Source: an uncultured Spartobacteria bacterium (lineage in GTDB: Bacteria > Verrucomicrobiota > Verrucomicrobiia > Chthoniobacterales > Chthoniobacteraceae). From it: DNA of 64,000 nucleotides. The stretch covers positions 353,119-417,118 of the forward strand of contig CAIXGS010000076.1 in NCBI GenBank assembly GCA_903919125.1. The letters run 5' to 3'. The notes beneath the pieces are model-generated. The model searched no databases, was not told the origin of the DNA, and was given only the letters and a program-made list of their open reading frames with translations. Position numbers and translations under genes: made by a program. Positions 8,868-17,228 of this stretch are shown in pieces; the stretch's first letter is position 1, and every line of letters starts with the position of its first letter.

Positions 8868-9776
8868 CTAAAGTTTGCCCCAATGCCGCAACAAAGTCTC
8901 TGCCATCACAGAGGGTGTTTCTGCAACAGCAATCCCAGCAGCTTTCATCGCGGCTATCTTACCCTCAGCGGTTCCTTTGCCACCAGAGACGATTGCTCCG
9001 GCATGCCCCATGCGCCTTCCCGGAGGCGCCGTAGTGCCCGCAATGAAGCCCGCAATCGGCTTTTTGCAGTGCTCCGCAGCCCACTGCGCAGCCTCCTCCT
9101 CAGCACTGCCGCCGATTTCACCAATCAAAATAATCGCCTCCGTCTCAGGATCCTCATTAAAAAGACGCAACACGTCCAGATGAGAAGTGCCGTTCACTGG
9201 GTCACCGCCAATCCCGACGCAGGTGGACTGACCGTAGCCACGTGAAGTAAGCTGCCACACTGCCTCATAAGTAAGTGTACCAGAACGTGATACAACGCCA
9301 ACGTTACCCCGCTTGTGAATGTAACCCGGCGCAATCCCAATCCGACATCCCCCGTGAGAATGCTCCCCCTCGCCCGGTGTCACAATGCCGGGACAATTCG
9401 GCCCGATAAGCCGAGTCGCACTTCCTTGCATCTTTTGCTTCACGCGAATCATGTCGTTAATCGGAATACCTTCGGTGATCGCGACCACGAGGTCTAAGTC
9501 GGCATCGACACATTCCAAAATAGCGTCCGCAGCGAAAGGCGGAGGCACAAATACGGTCGAAACTGTCGCGCCAGTCTGGTGGGCGGCTTCCTCGACGGTA
9601 TCGAAAATTGGAACCTTATGGGCGCCATGTTCAAAAAATTTTCCACCCTTACCAGGAGTGACACCGGCGACGATTTGAGAGCCGTAATCCAAGGAGAGCT
9701 GCGCATGTCTAGCGCCGAAACTGCCCGTGATGCCTTGAATCAGAACGCGGGTTTGAGAAGTGACAAGAATTGACAT
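8868..9776 (-). CDS. sucD: succinate-CoA ligase subunit alpha
   Basis: 302-residue alpha subunit of succinyl-CoA synthetase, which makes succinate and a nucleoside triphosphate from succinyl-CoA in the TCA cycle. The N-terminal CoA-binding Rossmann motif [12 protein letters not shown], the [12 protein letters not shown] segment, the [10 protein letters not shown] motif and the phosphorylated active-site histidine in [14 protein letters not shown] (about residue 254) are all present. Length is normal for the family. It follows sucC by 19 bases and precedes gltA, consistent with one transcript. Confidence 0.96.
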   Translation of the reverse strand: MSILVTSQTRVLIQGITGSFGARHAQLSLDYGSQIVAGVTPGKGGKFFEHGAHKVPIFDTVEEAAHQTGATVSTVFVPPPFAADAILECVDADLDLVVAITEGIPINDMIRVKQKMQGSATRLIGPNCPGIVTPGEGEHSHGGCRIGIAPGYIHKRGNVGVVSRSGTLTYEAVWQLTSRGYGQSTCVGIGGDPVNGTSHLDVLRLFNEDPETEAIILIGEIGGSAEEEAAQWAAEHCKKPIAGFIAGTTAPPGRRMGHAGAIVSGGKGTAEGKIAAMKAAGIAVAETPSVMAETLLRHWGKL

Positions 9777-9795
9777 AAAATTGAGCCTGTTTGGT

Positions 9796-10983
9796 TTAGG
9801 CTGCGTGAACAGCGGCTACGATTTTTTCTGCGGCGTCTTGCATGGACGAGGCGCTTTGCAGGGCGAGTCCACTTGCAGCCAGCGTCTTCTTTCCAGCGTC
9901 CACGTTGTTACCCTCTAAACGCACAACCAGAGGGATTTGGAGCGCAGTCTCACGGGCGGCATCCACGATTCCGTGGGCAATTACATCGCAATCCATAATA
10001 CCCCCGAAAATATTCACCATAATCCCCTTCACAGCCTGATCGCCCAGAATGATCTGAAACGCCGCGCTTACCTGCTCCTTGGTAGCGCCGCCGCCCACAT
10101 CCAGAAAGTTTGCCGGCCGACCTCCACAATGCTGAATGATGTCCATCGTGGCCATCGCCAAACCCGCACCGTTGACCAAACAGGCGATATTGCCGTCCAA
10201 TCCGATGTAGTTGAGGTTGAACTCACTAGCGGCCACTTCGCGGGGATCCTCTTCCGCCTTGTCGCGCATCGCTAACACAGCGGATTGCCGGTAAAGCGCA
10301 TTGTCATCAAAGTTAAACTTCGCATCCAACGCCAAGAGCCGACCATCCGGAGTAACCACCAACGGATTAACCTCCACCAAAGTGCAGTCCGACTCGATGA
10401 AGCAACGGTAAATGGCGAGAAACAATTTCGTCGCCTGAGTCATCAGCGAGCCTCGCAAGTCCAAGGCTGCCGCAATTTTACGAGTCTGGTACGGCTGCAG
10501 CCCTAGGAGCGGATCCACGGGAATACGGATGATCTTCTCGGGCGAATGTTCCGCCACGGCCTCGATGTCCATACCGCCTTCGGTACTGGCGATGATCATA
10601 GGGGCGCAAATGGTGCGGTCGAAAAGAATGGCGAAGTACAGTTCCCGCGAGATATCGACGGCCTCGGCAACGAGCAACTTGTTGACCTGACGGCCGTCGG
10701 GACCCGTTTGGTTGGTAATTAGCGCATGCCCCAACATTTGCTCAGCGAGATGCCTCGCCTCATCCGCCGTGTGGCAAACATGCACTCCCCCCTTAAACCC
10801 GTTGCTGAAAGTGCCTTTGCCACGACCTCCTGCGTGAATCTGTGCCTTCACGACGATTTGAGCCGCGCCCAGTTCTTTGACAATAGTTGCCGCCTCTTCA
10901 GGCGTGGAAGCGGCTTTTCCCAATGGGGAGGCAACACCGAATTTTTGGAACAATTCGCGGGCTTGGTACTCGTGGATATTCAT
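9796..10983 (-). CDS. sucC: succinate-CoA ligase subunit beta
   Basis: 395-residue beta subunit of succinyl-CoA synthetase, carrying the ATP-grasp nucleotide-binding fold and the specificity for ADP or GDP. It opens with the usual [17 protein letters not shown]. The ATP-grasp loop [14 protein letters not shown], the metal-binding segment EVNPLVV and the C-terminal FDVGGGA-like ligase motif ([11 protein letters not shown]) and [10 protein letters not shown] are visible. I chose the ATG at 10981-10983 because the 25 upstream codons of open frame have no family similarity. First gene of the minus-strand TCA operon. Confidence 0.95.
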   Translation of the reverse strand: MNIHEYQARELFQKFGVASPLGKAASTPEEAATIVKELGAAQIVVKAQIHAGGRGKGTFSNGFKGGVHVCHTADEARHLAEQMLGHALITNQTGPDGRQVNKLLVAEAVDISRELYFAILFDRTICAPMIIASTEGGMDIEAVAEHSPEKIIRIPVDPLLGLQPYQTRKIAAALDLRGSLMTQATKLFLAIYRCFIESDCTLVEVNPLVVTPDGRLLALDAKFNFDDNALYRQSAVLAMRDKAEEDPREVAASEFNLNYIGLDGNIACLVNGAGLAMATMDIIQHCGGRPANFLDVGGGATKEQVSAAFQIILGDQAVKGIMVNIFGGIMDCDVIAHGIVDAARETALQIPLVVRLEGNNVDAGKKTLAASGLALQSASSMQDAAEKIVAAVHAA

Positions 10984-11514
10984 GAACAGGTAGGGGAAAC
11001 ACTTACAAATCTGTGGAAACAGCGTGGTAGAGGCTTTCTGAGCTCTGGCAACCCTCACAAATCACGGGAGGAACGCACCGTTCTAAGCCGCCACAGCACA
11101 AATGAGCCCAAATTTGTAGTGGGTGCGCAGTGCGAGTTGCAAGGGAAGGTTTATTGCAACTCAGCAGGTTTAAGACTTTCAAAATATCGAAAACGTTGCG
11201 CTGCGCTGCAGGAATTTGAATGGAGGCCAAGCTTTTCCAGCCCGCGAAGCAATTGAATTGTATAGCTTTTGTAAGCCTTTAGGCCCCGCAAAAACTATCC
11301 GCAACCACACAACTTAACATCTCCTACTATGCTATAAACAAGCTATTTAAATGATTAATTAACAAGCACTCCCAATACGCGCCAGCTTGCGTAAAACGCC
11401 AAACCATCAACTTATGCATTTTAGCCATATATCTCAAATCTAATGCAAGCTCCCCGTCTTAGCCCCACACACTCCACTCCTGCATTTTGCTAGAAAAATA
11501 TTTGACTGCTGCGC

Positions 11515-11534
11515 TCACACTAAAGCAAGTGTGA
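11515..11534. promoter_or_regulatory. possible operator palindrome upstream of DUF1080 genes
   Basis: Perfect inverted repeat TCACACT-N6-AGTGTGA about 85 bases before the start of the first DUF1080 gene. A TTGACT hexamer lies just upstream at 11502-11507, so the palindrome would cover the spacer and -10 region of a sigma-70 type promoter. This fits a repressor site, but no -10 box is clear and the regulator is unknown. Confidence 0.4.
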
Positions 11535-11579
11535 CCAGCAAGATTGAGAAAGGAGGGCCGTCGGGAAAGGTGGTTCTTA

Positions 11580-11597
11580 TTGACGAATTTGACGAAT
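11580..11597 (+). repeat. tandem 9-bp direct repeat
   Basis: Two exact adjacent copies of TTGACGAAT, 20 bases before the start codon at 11618. Possibly a regulator half-site pair in the leader of the DUF1080 operon, possibly chance. Confidence 0.4.
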
Positions 11598-11617
11598 GCG
11601 TTTGAAGCTATCTCCCT

Positions 11618-12241
11618 ATGAAATTGCTTCCCCTTTTGAGCCTCATCCTTTTCCCCTTCGGCGCATTTGCCGCCGACAACGACTTCGTTTCCCTTTTTAA
11701 CGGCAAAGACTTAGATGGATGGAAGGCCAGCGACAAGCCGGGCACATTCTCTGTGGAAGGAGGACGTCTAGTCGTTCACGGAGAGCGTTCGCACCTCTTT
11801 TACGATGGGCCAGTGGAGAATCATGATTTCAAGAATTTCCATTTGCGCGTGGAACTGATGACGCACCCAGGAGCCAATTCGGGAGTGTATTTCCAAACTC
11901 AATTCCAAGAAACAGGCTGGCCCTCAAAAGGCTTTGAGACGCAGGTTAATAACACCCACAAAGACCCCAAAAAGACTGCTGGATTGTACAATATCTCCGA
12001 CAACTTCACCGCCCCCGCAGAAGACGGTCATTGGTTCGTGATGGAGATCATCGTCAACGATAAACACGTCGTCACCAAGGTCGACGGCAAGGTCATCGTA
12101 GACTTCACCGAACCCACTCCGCCCACGCCCCCGGAGAAGAATCCTGAACGCATCATCAACCACGGCACCTTCGCGATTCAAGGCCATGATCCCGCGAGTA
12201 TCGTGGAATACCGCAAAATCGAAGTGAAGGTTCTGAAGTAA
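11618..12241 (+). CDS. exported DUF1080 protein (3-keto-disaccharide hydrolase-like)
   Basis: 207-residue protein with a clear signal peptide (MKLLPLLSLILFPFGAFAA) and a DUF1080 fold, a concanavalin-like beta sandwich common in Verrucomicrobia, Planctomycetes and Bacteroidetes. Hallmarks: FVSLFNGKDLDGWK at the mature N-terminus, the NSGVYFQTQ strand and the closing FAIQGHD...VEYRKIEVK. Some members hydrolyse 3-keto-disaccharides; most have no known activity. A second DUF1080 gene follows after 32 bases, so the two are probably co-transcribed. It is likely periplasmic or cell-surface and acts on a sugar derivative, but that is family knowledge and not seen here directly. Confidence 0.87.
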   Translation: MKLLPLLSLILFPFGAFAADNDFVSLFNGKDLDGWKASDKPGTFSVEGGRLVVHGERSHLFYDGPVENHDFKNFHLRVELMTHPGANSGVYFQTQFQETGWPSKGFETQVNNTHKDPKKTAGLYNISDNFTAPAEDGHWFVMEIIVNDKHVVTKVDGKVIVDFTEPTPPTPPEKNPERIINHGTFAIQGHDPASIVEYRKIEVKVLK

Positions 12242-12273
12242 CCTGCACCCTCTCATCTCCAAATCTTCGACCC

Positions 12274-12981
12274 ATGCGTTCCCTCTTCTTTCAAACCTCC
12301 GTGCTGTTGCTTTCAACCCTGGTTTTTGCGGCTGCGGCTGACCCAAACCATCTTTCTGAACAAGAAGCCGCAGCGGGATGGAAACTGTTGTTTGACGGGA
12401 GCAGCACCGCTGGTTGGGTGGCGCTTGGCACGACGGCTTTTCCCACAAAGGGTTGGAGTGCTGTGGATGGCACCTTACGTCACGAAAAGTCCGGCGGCGG
12501 CGGAGATATCGTGACGTCCGAAGCGCACTTGAATTTCGAGCTGACTTGGGAGTGGAAGATCGGGCAGAGCGGTAATAGCGGGGTGAAGTATAATTTACCC
12601 GACCCGAACAAGGCCGTCGGGTTCGAGTTTCAGATGCTAGATGATGAGCGACATCCGGATGCGGGTAAGGGACTCATCCACCAAACTGGCGCTTTATACG
12701 ATTTGATCGAGCCCGATGCGGCGCGAAAGACCAAGCCTGCTGGGGAATGGAACCAGAGCCGTCTTTTGGTCGATGGAACGCACGTCGAGCATTGGCTCAA
12801 CGGAGCAAAAACGGTGAGTTTTGAAATTGGCAGCCCGGAATTACTGGAGCGAATCGGAAAGAGCAAATACAAGAAAGCAAAGGGCTTTGGAATCAAGACT
12901 AATTCGCCGATTCTGTTGCAGGATCATGGCGACGAGGTGATTTTTCGCGATATCAAGCTGCGAGACCTGCCCGCGAAGTAG
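12274..12981 (+). CDS. exported DUF1080 protein (3-keto-disaccharide hydrolase-like), second copy
   Basis: 235-residue paralogue of the upstream gene with its own signal peptide (ends near VFAAAA). DUF1080 hallmarks: GWKLLFDGSSTAGWVALG, the GDIVTSEAHLNFELTWEWKIG segment, NSGVKYNLPD and the C-terminal ILLQDHGDEVIFRDIKLRDL. The two copies are clearly diverged and differ in loops, so they are unlikely to be a recent duplication and may act on different substrates. Second gene of a two-gene operon. Exact reaction unknown. Confidence 0.87.
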   Translation: MRSLFFQTSVLLLSTLVFAAAADPNHLSEQEAAAGWKLLFDGSSTAGWVALGTTAFPTKGWSAVDGTLRHEKSGGGGDIVTSEAHLNFELTWEWKIGQSGNSGVKYNLPDPNKAVGFEFQMLDDERHPDAGKGLIHQTGALYDLIEPDAARKTKPAGEWNQSRLLVDGTHVEHWLNGAKTVSFEIGSPELLERIGKSKYKKAKGFGIKTNSPILLQDHGDEVIFRDIKLRDLPAK

Positions 12982-13029
12982 CGGTCAAAGTAGCTACTTG
13001 GAAGCGCCAGATTTTTTCGGGCTACCTTG

Positions 13030-13707
13030 TCACTTTCCTTGCTTTAGCGACAAAAGCAACGGGTGCAGAACTTTCCAGACATTTTCGGCAACTTTTATCT
13101 GCCCCTCCTCAGTGGGATGGATGAGATCAGCCTGATTCATCTCGGGAATTCCACCGACGCCTTCCAACAAAAACGGCACCAGAGGCGTGCCGTTTTCGGC
13201 CGCGACCTTTGGAAATAACGCCTCAAACGCCTGTGTATAAGGCGCTCCATAATTCTCGGGCATGCGCATCCCAGCCAAGATCACGACGGCCGTGGGGCAT
13301 TTGCTGCGAATCAAGCGAATGATGCCGCCCAAGTTTGCAGCCGTCTCCTCTGGTGGAATGCCTCTTAACCCGTCATTTCCGCCCAAAGCGATGACACACA
13401 CGGCCGCGCCGGGTCCCAGCACCCACGCGATACGCCGTAAACCTCCGGCGGTGGTGTCCCCACTGACTCCCGCTCCAACAATCTCGAATGGAAGTTTTTC
13501 CTGCTCAATTTTGCGCTGTAAAACCGCAGGAAAAGCCTGAGAACGCTCCAAGCCGTAGCCCGCCGTAATTGAATCTCCAAAAACCACCACCCTGCGGGTG
13601 GTCACCGCTCCTAAGCCAGCGACCTGAGCTTCCTCACAGAAACCCGTTTGTGCGAAAAGCACCAAGCCAAGCAGCCAAAGTCCCACCAACTTGCATTGCG
13701 CGTTCAT
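13030..13707 (-). CDS. tesA: SGNH-family arylesterase / acyl-CoA thioesterase I
   Basis: 225-residue exported hydrolase (signal peptide ending near GFCEEA) of the GDSL/SGNH family, like TesA: hydrolyses acyl esters and thioesters in the periplasm. Block I GDSITAGYG holds the nucleophilic Ser, the oxyanion Gly is in GVSGDT, Asn in GGNDGLRG, and the Asp/His pair in DLIHPTEEG. A good ribosome binding site (GAGGAG) lies 6 bases before the ATG at 13707. It is divergent from ybbA-ybbP with only about 24-42 bases between, the same arrangement as tesA/ybbA/ybbP in Escherichia coli. Confidence 0.9.
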   Translation of the reverse strand: MNAQCKLVGLWLLGLVLFAQTGFCEEAQVAGLGAVTTRRVVVFGDSITAGYGLERSQAFPAVLQRKIEQEKLPFEIVGAGVSGDTTAGGLRRIAWVLGPGAAVCVIALGGNDGLRGIPPEETAANLGGIIRLIRSKCPTAVVILAGMRMPENYGAPYTQAFEALFPKVAAENGTPLVPFLLEGVGGIPEMNQADLIHPTEEGQIKVAENVWKVLHPLLLSLKQGK

Positions 13708-13731
13708 AAGAATCTCCTCTTAGTATAACTT

Positions 13732-14475
13732 ATGTGCGACATTGTCGCTATGGCTGAACTTGATCGTTCTTTGAACACAGCAACTCCAAGCGCGCCGGTG
13801 TTAGAGGTGCGGGGCCTCTCGAAAACCTATCAGGACGGCGACCGTTCGCTGACAGTGCTGGAAAATGTCAGCCTGGATGTGCACCACGGTGAGACGTGCG
13901 CGATCGTCGGTCCGTCTGGGAGCGGCAAAAGCACACTTCTGGGCCTGTGCGCCGGCTTGGACGATCCCACCTCTGGGAGCGTGCGCTTAGACGGTTTGGT
14001 TCTAGAGACGCTAGCCCAAGACGGGCGCGCTGCGCTTCGGGGACGCAGCGTGGGGTTTGTGTTTCAAAACTTTCAACTGATTCCAACGCTTACAGCCCTA
14101 GAAAACGTACTAGTTCCCATGGAATTACGTGGTGAAAACAATGCCCGCCCCGAGGCAGAAGCGCTCCTCGAAAAAGTCGGCCTGGGGGGGCGCCTTACGC
14201 ATTATCCCCACCATCTCTCCGGCGGAGAACAACAGCGAGTGGCGCTCGCAAGGGCATTTGTGCGCCCACCCAAAATCCTGTTCGCCGACGAGCCCACGGG
14301 AAACCTGGACGCCGCCACAAGCGATGTCATCGTAGAGATGCTCTTCGCCCTCAAGCACGAAAATGGCACGGCGCTGGTTCTCGTCACCCACGACGACTCA
14401 CTGGCGGCGCGCACCGGACGCATCATCAGAATGCACGCGGGACGGATTGTGTCGGACCAACGAGGTTCTGCATGA
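13732..14475 (+). CDS. ybbA: ABC transporter ATPase, YbbA type (LolD/MacB superfamily)
   Basis: 247-residue ATPase partnered with the FtsX-like permease that overlaps it by four bases (ATGA). Walker A GPSGSGKST, Q-loop VFQNFQLIP, signature LSGGEQQRVALARA, Walker B ILFADEPTGNLD and H-loop THDD are intact. The segment GFVFQNFQLIPTLTALENV closely matches E. coli YbbA, and the divergent tesA supports this over LolD. I give the first ATG; a second in-frame ATG at 13750 is equally possible and neither has a good ribosome binding site. The physiological substrate of YbbAP is not settled; in E. coli it has been linked to removal of hydrophobic compounds from the membrane together with TesA. Confidence 0.88.
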   Translation: MCDIVAMAELDRSLNTATPSAPVLEVRGLSKTYQDGDRSLTVLENVSLDVHHGETCAIVGPSGSGKSTLLGLCAGLDDPTSGSVRLDGLVLETLAQDGRAALRGRSVGFVFQNFQLIPTLTALENVLVPMELRGENNARPEAEALLEKVGLGGRLTHYPHHLSGGEQQRVALARAFVRPPKILFADEPTGNLDAATSDVIVEMLFALKHENGTALVLVTHDDSLAARTGRIIRMHAGRIVSDQRGSA

Positions 14476-17093
14476 ACGCGGCCACCACGCCCACGTTAAA
14501 GCCCACGCTGTTTCGTGCGTTGCTCCACCGCTGGACTTGGATTATGGCCCTGCGCGACGGGCGCAGTCAGCGCGGGCGCCTGGCACTTTATGCGCTGTCC
14601 ATTGCTGCGGGAATTTGCGCGCTAACGGCCATCCACACGCTAAAAGCGAGCGTCCAAACCGGGATTGCCACTCAAACAAAATCCCTTCTGGGAGCTGATT
14701 TACTCATCTCATCGAGGCGCCCCATCCCAGAGGAGAGCCTTTCAAAGCTCGCCCCTTGGCTCAGTGCGATGGGCAAGGAAACCGCGTTTTCCTCCATGTT
14801 GAGCCTGCCCTCCGGCGAGCGTTCGCGCCTCGTGCAAGTGCGGGCCATCGAAGGTGGCTATCCGTTTTATACCACGGTAGAAACCGAACCACCTGAGGCG
14901 TGGCAACGGCTACAAACCGAACGTGGGATCATTGTTGAAACATCTCTTTTAGAGGAATTCGGACTCAAAGTCGGTCAAAGCTTTAAGCTGGGCGCCCTTG
15001 AGTTACCCATTCTTGGCAGCCTTCGTAACGGAATGCCACGCAGCAACCGTTTCAGCGGATTCGCCCCAGAAGTCTTCCTGCGCCATGCCGATTTGGAGGC
15101 CACAGGACTGGCGGGAGCGCAGAGTCTGGTCTTCCATCACCGCGCCTTGGAATTGTGGCCTGAAAGCGCGGCGCAGCGACAGGCGACTATCGCTGCGATC
15201 AAGCGGGTGTTTCCAGGGGAAGGCGTCCAATTCCAGACGCCCGAAGAGCGCGAGGAAGCCATCGGAGAGAGCCTCAATAGGATGCAGGAGTTTCTGGGTA
15301 TCATGGCGTTAGTGGCGCTCGTGATGGGCGGCATTGGAGTGGCGGGGGCCATTCATACGCACGTGCAGCGGCGAATTCCAACGGTGGCGATTTTGCTGTG
15401 CTTGGGCTGTCCGACCCAGTGGGCATTTGGCATTTATCTGGCACAGGCGATGACAATCGGGCTGTTAGGAACCTGCGTAGGTGCACTCAGCGGAGGGGTT
15501 TTGCATGGCATTGTGGTGCATTTTTTCGGGAATACTCTGCCTTTTGTCGTCGCCATTTGGCCCCAACCGTTGGTCGTTCTGGAAACCGCTAGTGCGGGAT
15601 TCGTACTTTGTTGCGGGTTTGCGCTGCTGCCGTTGCTGCGGATTCGAGACGTGTCCCCGGGGGCGACTCTGGGGGAGCGGCAAGTCGAGAGACGCTCCGG
15701 AGTCAGCTTAGAGAGCGGCGTTTACCTGCTTTTAGCGGGATTGGTTTGGAGCGTCGCGCGCCTCAATGGCACGACGTCTTTACGGGCGCTTTGGCTCACA
15801 GGCGCGCTGGCTCTCGCCTTCGCGGCGCTCACTCTCGCGGGCCATGGTTTGATGTGGAGCACGCGCCTTCTCGTTCGTCCGACTTGGCCGTATCTCCTTA
15901 GGCAGGGGATTTCTAACTTGTTTCGTCCACACAACCAGACGTTGCTATTTCTCCTCTCGCTGGGACTTGGCGTCTTTTTGCTTCTCACGACATGGTTTAC
16001 ACGAAGCTTGGTGCTAACCCAACTGCGCATCGACGACCGCGATTCCCAAGCAAACCTTTACCTCGTGGACGTGCAACCTGATCAGGTCACCACCGTAAGC
16101 GGCCTTTTGGAGGAACAAGGGCTCCCCGTGTTGCAAAGCGCCCCGATGGTTTCCATGCGCATCGAGTCGGTCAAGGGCCAACGCCTCGCCGCTCTGGCTG
16201 ACGTCCACGCGCCAGAAAGTCCCACCTCAAAGCCCACTAAACCAGCGTCCGTACGCAAAGTGCCTCGCTGGGTCATAGAGCGAGAGTACCGCTCCACATA
16301 CAGAGACACCGTCAATTCCGACGAGACAATCGTCGCCGGCGAGTGGCCGCCTGCGCCAGTGGCGACAGAGGCACCAGCACCGATCTCGTTGGAGCAAAAG
16401 CTAGCGAGCGACCTCGGCGTAGGCATTGGCGACGAAATGGTTATGGACGTGCAAGGGGTTCCTATGCGAGTCCAGATCGTCTGCTTGCGCAAGGTGGATT
16501 GGAGTAAGTTTAACCTAAATTTCTTCATGGTTTTCGCCCCCGGAGTGCTGGAAAATGCGCCCCAATTTCACCTCTTCAGTACTCGAGTTCCCTCGGCGCG
16601 CATTGCAGGCCAGTTGCAACGCGCCCTTCTTCAACGCACCCCAAACGTCAGCTCGGTGGACCTCACCTCCATTCTGGCAACTGTCCGTCGCATATTAGAA
16701 AAAGCCGCGCAAGTCATTCAGTGGCTGGCCGGCTTTAGCATCCTTGCTGCCCTGCCCATTCTGGCCGGAGCACTGCTCAACGGAAAGGAACAGCGTGTGA
16801 AGGAGAGTCTGCTTTTGCGCACGCTTGGAGCCTCGGAAATTCAGGTGCGTAACATCGTGCTGGTGGAGTATGCAAGTTTAGGGACCCTCTCTGCAGTCAG
16901 CGGCATCCTGCTCGCGCTGGCTGCACAGTGGGCGGAAGCCAAATGGATTTTTAAAATGCCACTCCAACATGAAATGTTGCCAATACTCCTGGCTCTAAGT
17001 GCAGCGTGTGGCGGCTCCATCGCGGCTGGTTTATGGCTGACACGCGGCGTCTGCAACCGCCCGCCTTTGGAAGCATTACGTCAGGAGAGTTAA
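14472..17093 (+). CDS. ybbP: FtsX-like ABC permease, YbbP type
   Basis: 873-residue permease with the two-FtsX-domain layout of YbbP and LolC-like exporters. An N-terminal helix (about 25-55) is followed by a periplasmic domain. The first FtsX bundle lies at about 265-385 (FLGIMALVALVMGGIGVAGAIHTHVQRRIPTVA in two pieces), two more helix groups at about 410-465 and 490-510, a second periplasmic domain at about 515-735, and the last FtsX bundle at about 740-865. It overlaps ybbA by 4 bases, so translation is coupled. Slightly longer than E. coli YbbP (about 800 residues). Confidence 0.88.
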   Translation: MNAATTPTLKPTLFRALLHRWTWIMALRDGRSQRGRLALYALSIAAGICALTAIHTLKASVQTGIATQTKSLLGADLLISSRRPIPEESLSKLAPWLSAMGKETAFSSMLSLPSGERSRLVQVRAIEGGYPFYTTVETEPPEAWQRLQTERGIIVETSLLEEFGLKVGQSFKLGALELPILGSLRNGMPRSNRFSGFAPEVFLRHADLEATGLAGAQSLVFHHRALELWPESAAQRQATIAAIKRVFPGEGVQFQTPEEREEAIGESLNRMQEFLGIMALVALVMGGIGVAGAIHTHVQRRIPTVAILLCLGCPTQWAFGIYLAQAMTIGLLGTCVGALSGGVLHGIVVHFFGNTLPFVVAIWPQPLVVLETASAGFVLCCGFALLPLLRIRDVSPGATLGERQVERRSGVSLESGVYLLLAGLVWSVARLNGTTSLRALWLTGALALAFAALTLAGHGLMWSTRLLVRPTWPYLLRQGISNLFRPHNQTLLFLLSLGLGVFLLLTTWFTRSLVLTQLRIDDRDSQANLYLVDVQPDQVTTVSGLLEEQGLPVLQSAPMVSMRIESVKGQRLAALADVHAPESPTSKPTKPASVRKVPRWVIEREYRSTYRDTVNSDETIVAGEWPPAPVATEAPAPISLEQKLASDLGVGIGDEMVMDVQGVPMRVQIVCLRKVDWSKFNLNFFMVFAPGVLENAPQFHLFSTRVPSARIAGQLQRALLQRTPNVSSVDLTSILATVRRILEKAAQVIQWLAGFSILAALPILAGALLNGKEQRVKESLLLRTLGASEIQVRNIVLVEYASLGTLSAVSGILLALAAQWAEAKWIFKMPLQHEMLPILLALSAACGGSIAAGLWLTRGVCNRPPLEALRQES

Positions 17094-17228
17094 AAGGCTC
17101 TAGCAACTACACATTGCACTCCAGAGCAGTGAGCGAGTGGCTTTTAAATCCGTCATGGTTACTTGAGATGGAGTCACCTGAATGTTACTTTCCGTTTTAT
17201 GGCTCAACGGATAAGAAAGCTTTCAACA

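Larger units (their letters stand above)
10984..11617. other. 634-bp intergenic region between sucC and the DUF1080 pair
   Basis: Divergent gap that must hold the promoters of the sucC operon (minus) and of the DUF1080 genes (plus). No convincing ORF, tRNA or riboswitch is seen. The stretch 11270-11480 is AT-rich relative to its surroundings. Two small symmetric or repeated motifs near the plus-strand gene are listed separately. Confidence 0.6.

Noticed and set aside
12988..12999. Palindrome AAGTAGCTACTT between the convergent DUF1080 and tesA genes as a terminator
   Set aside because: It has no loop and is A/T-rich; a short T-run follows only after 13 bases, so termination is not supported.
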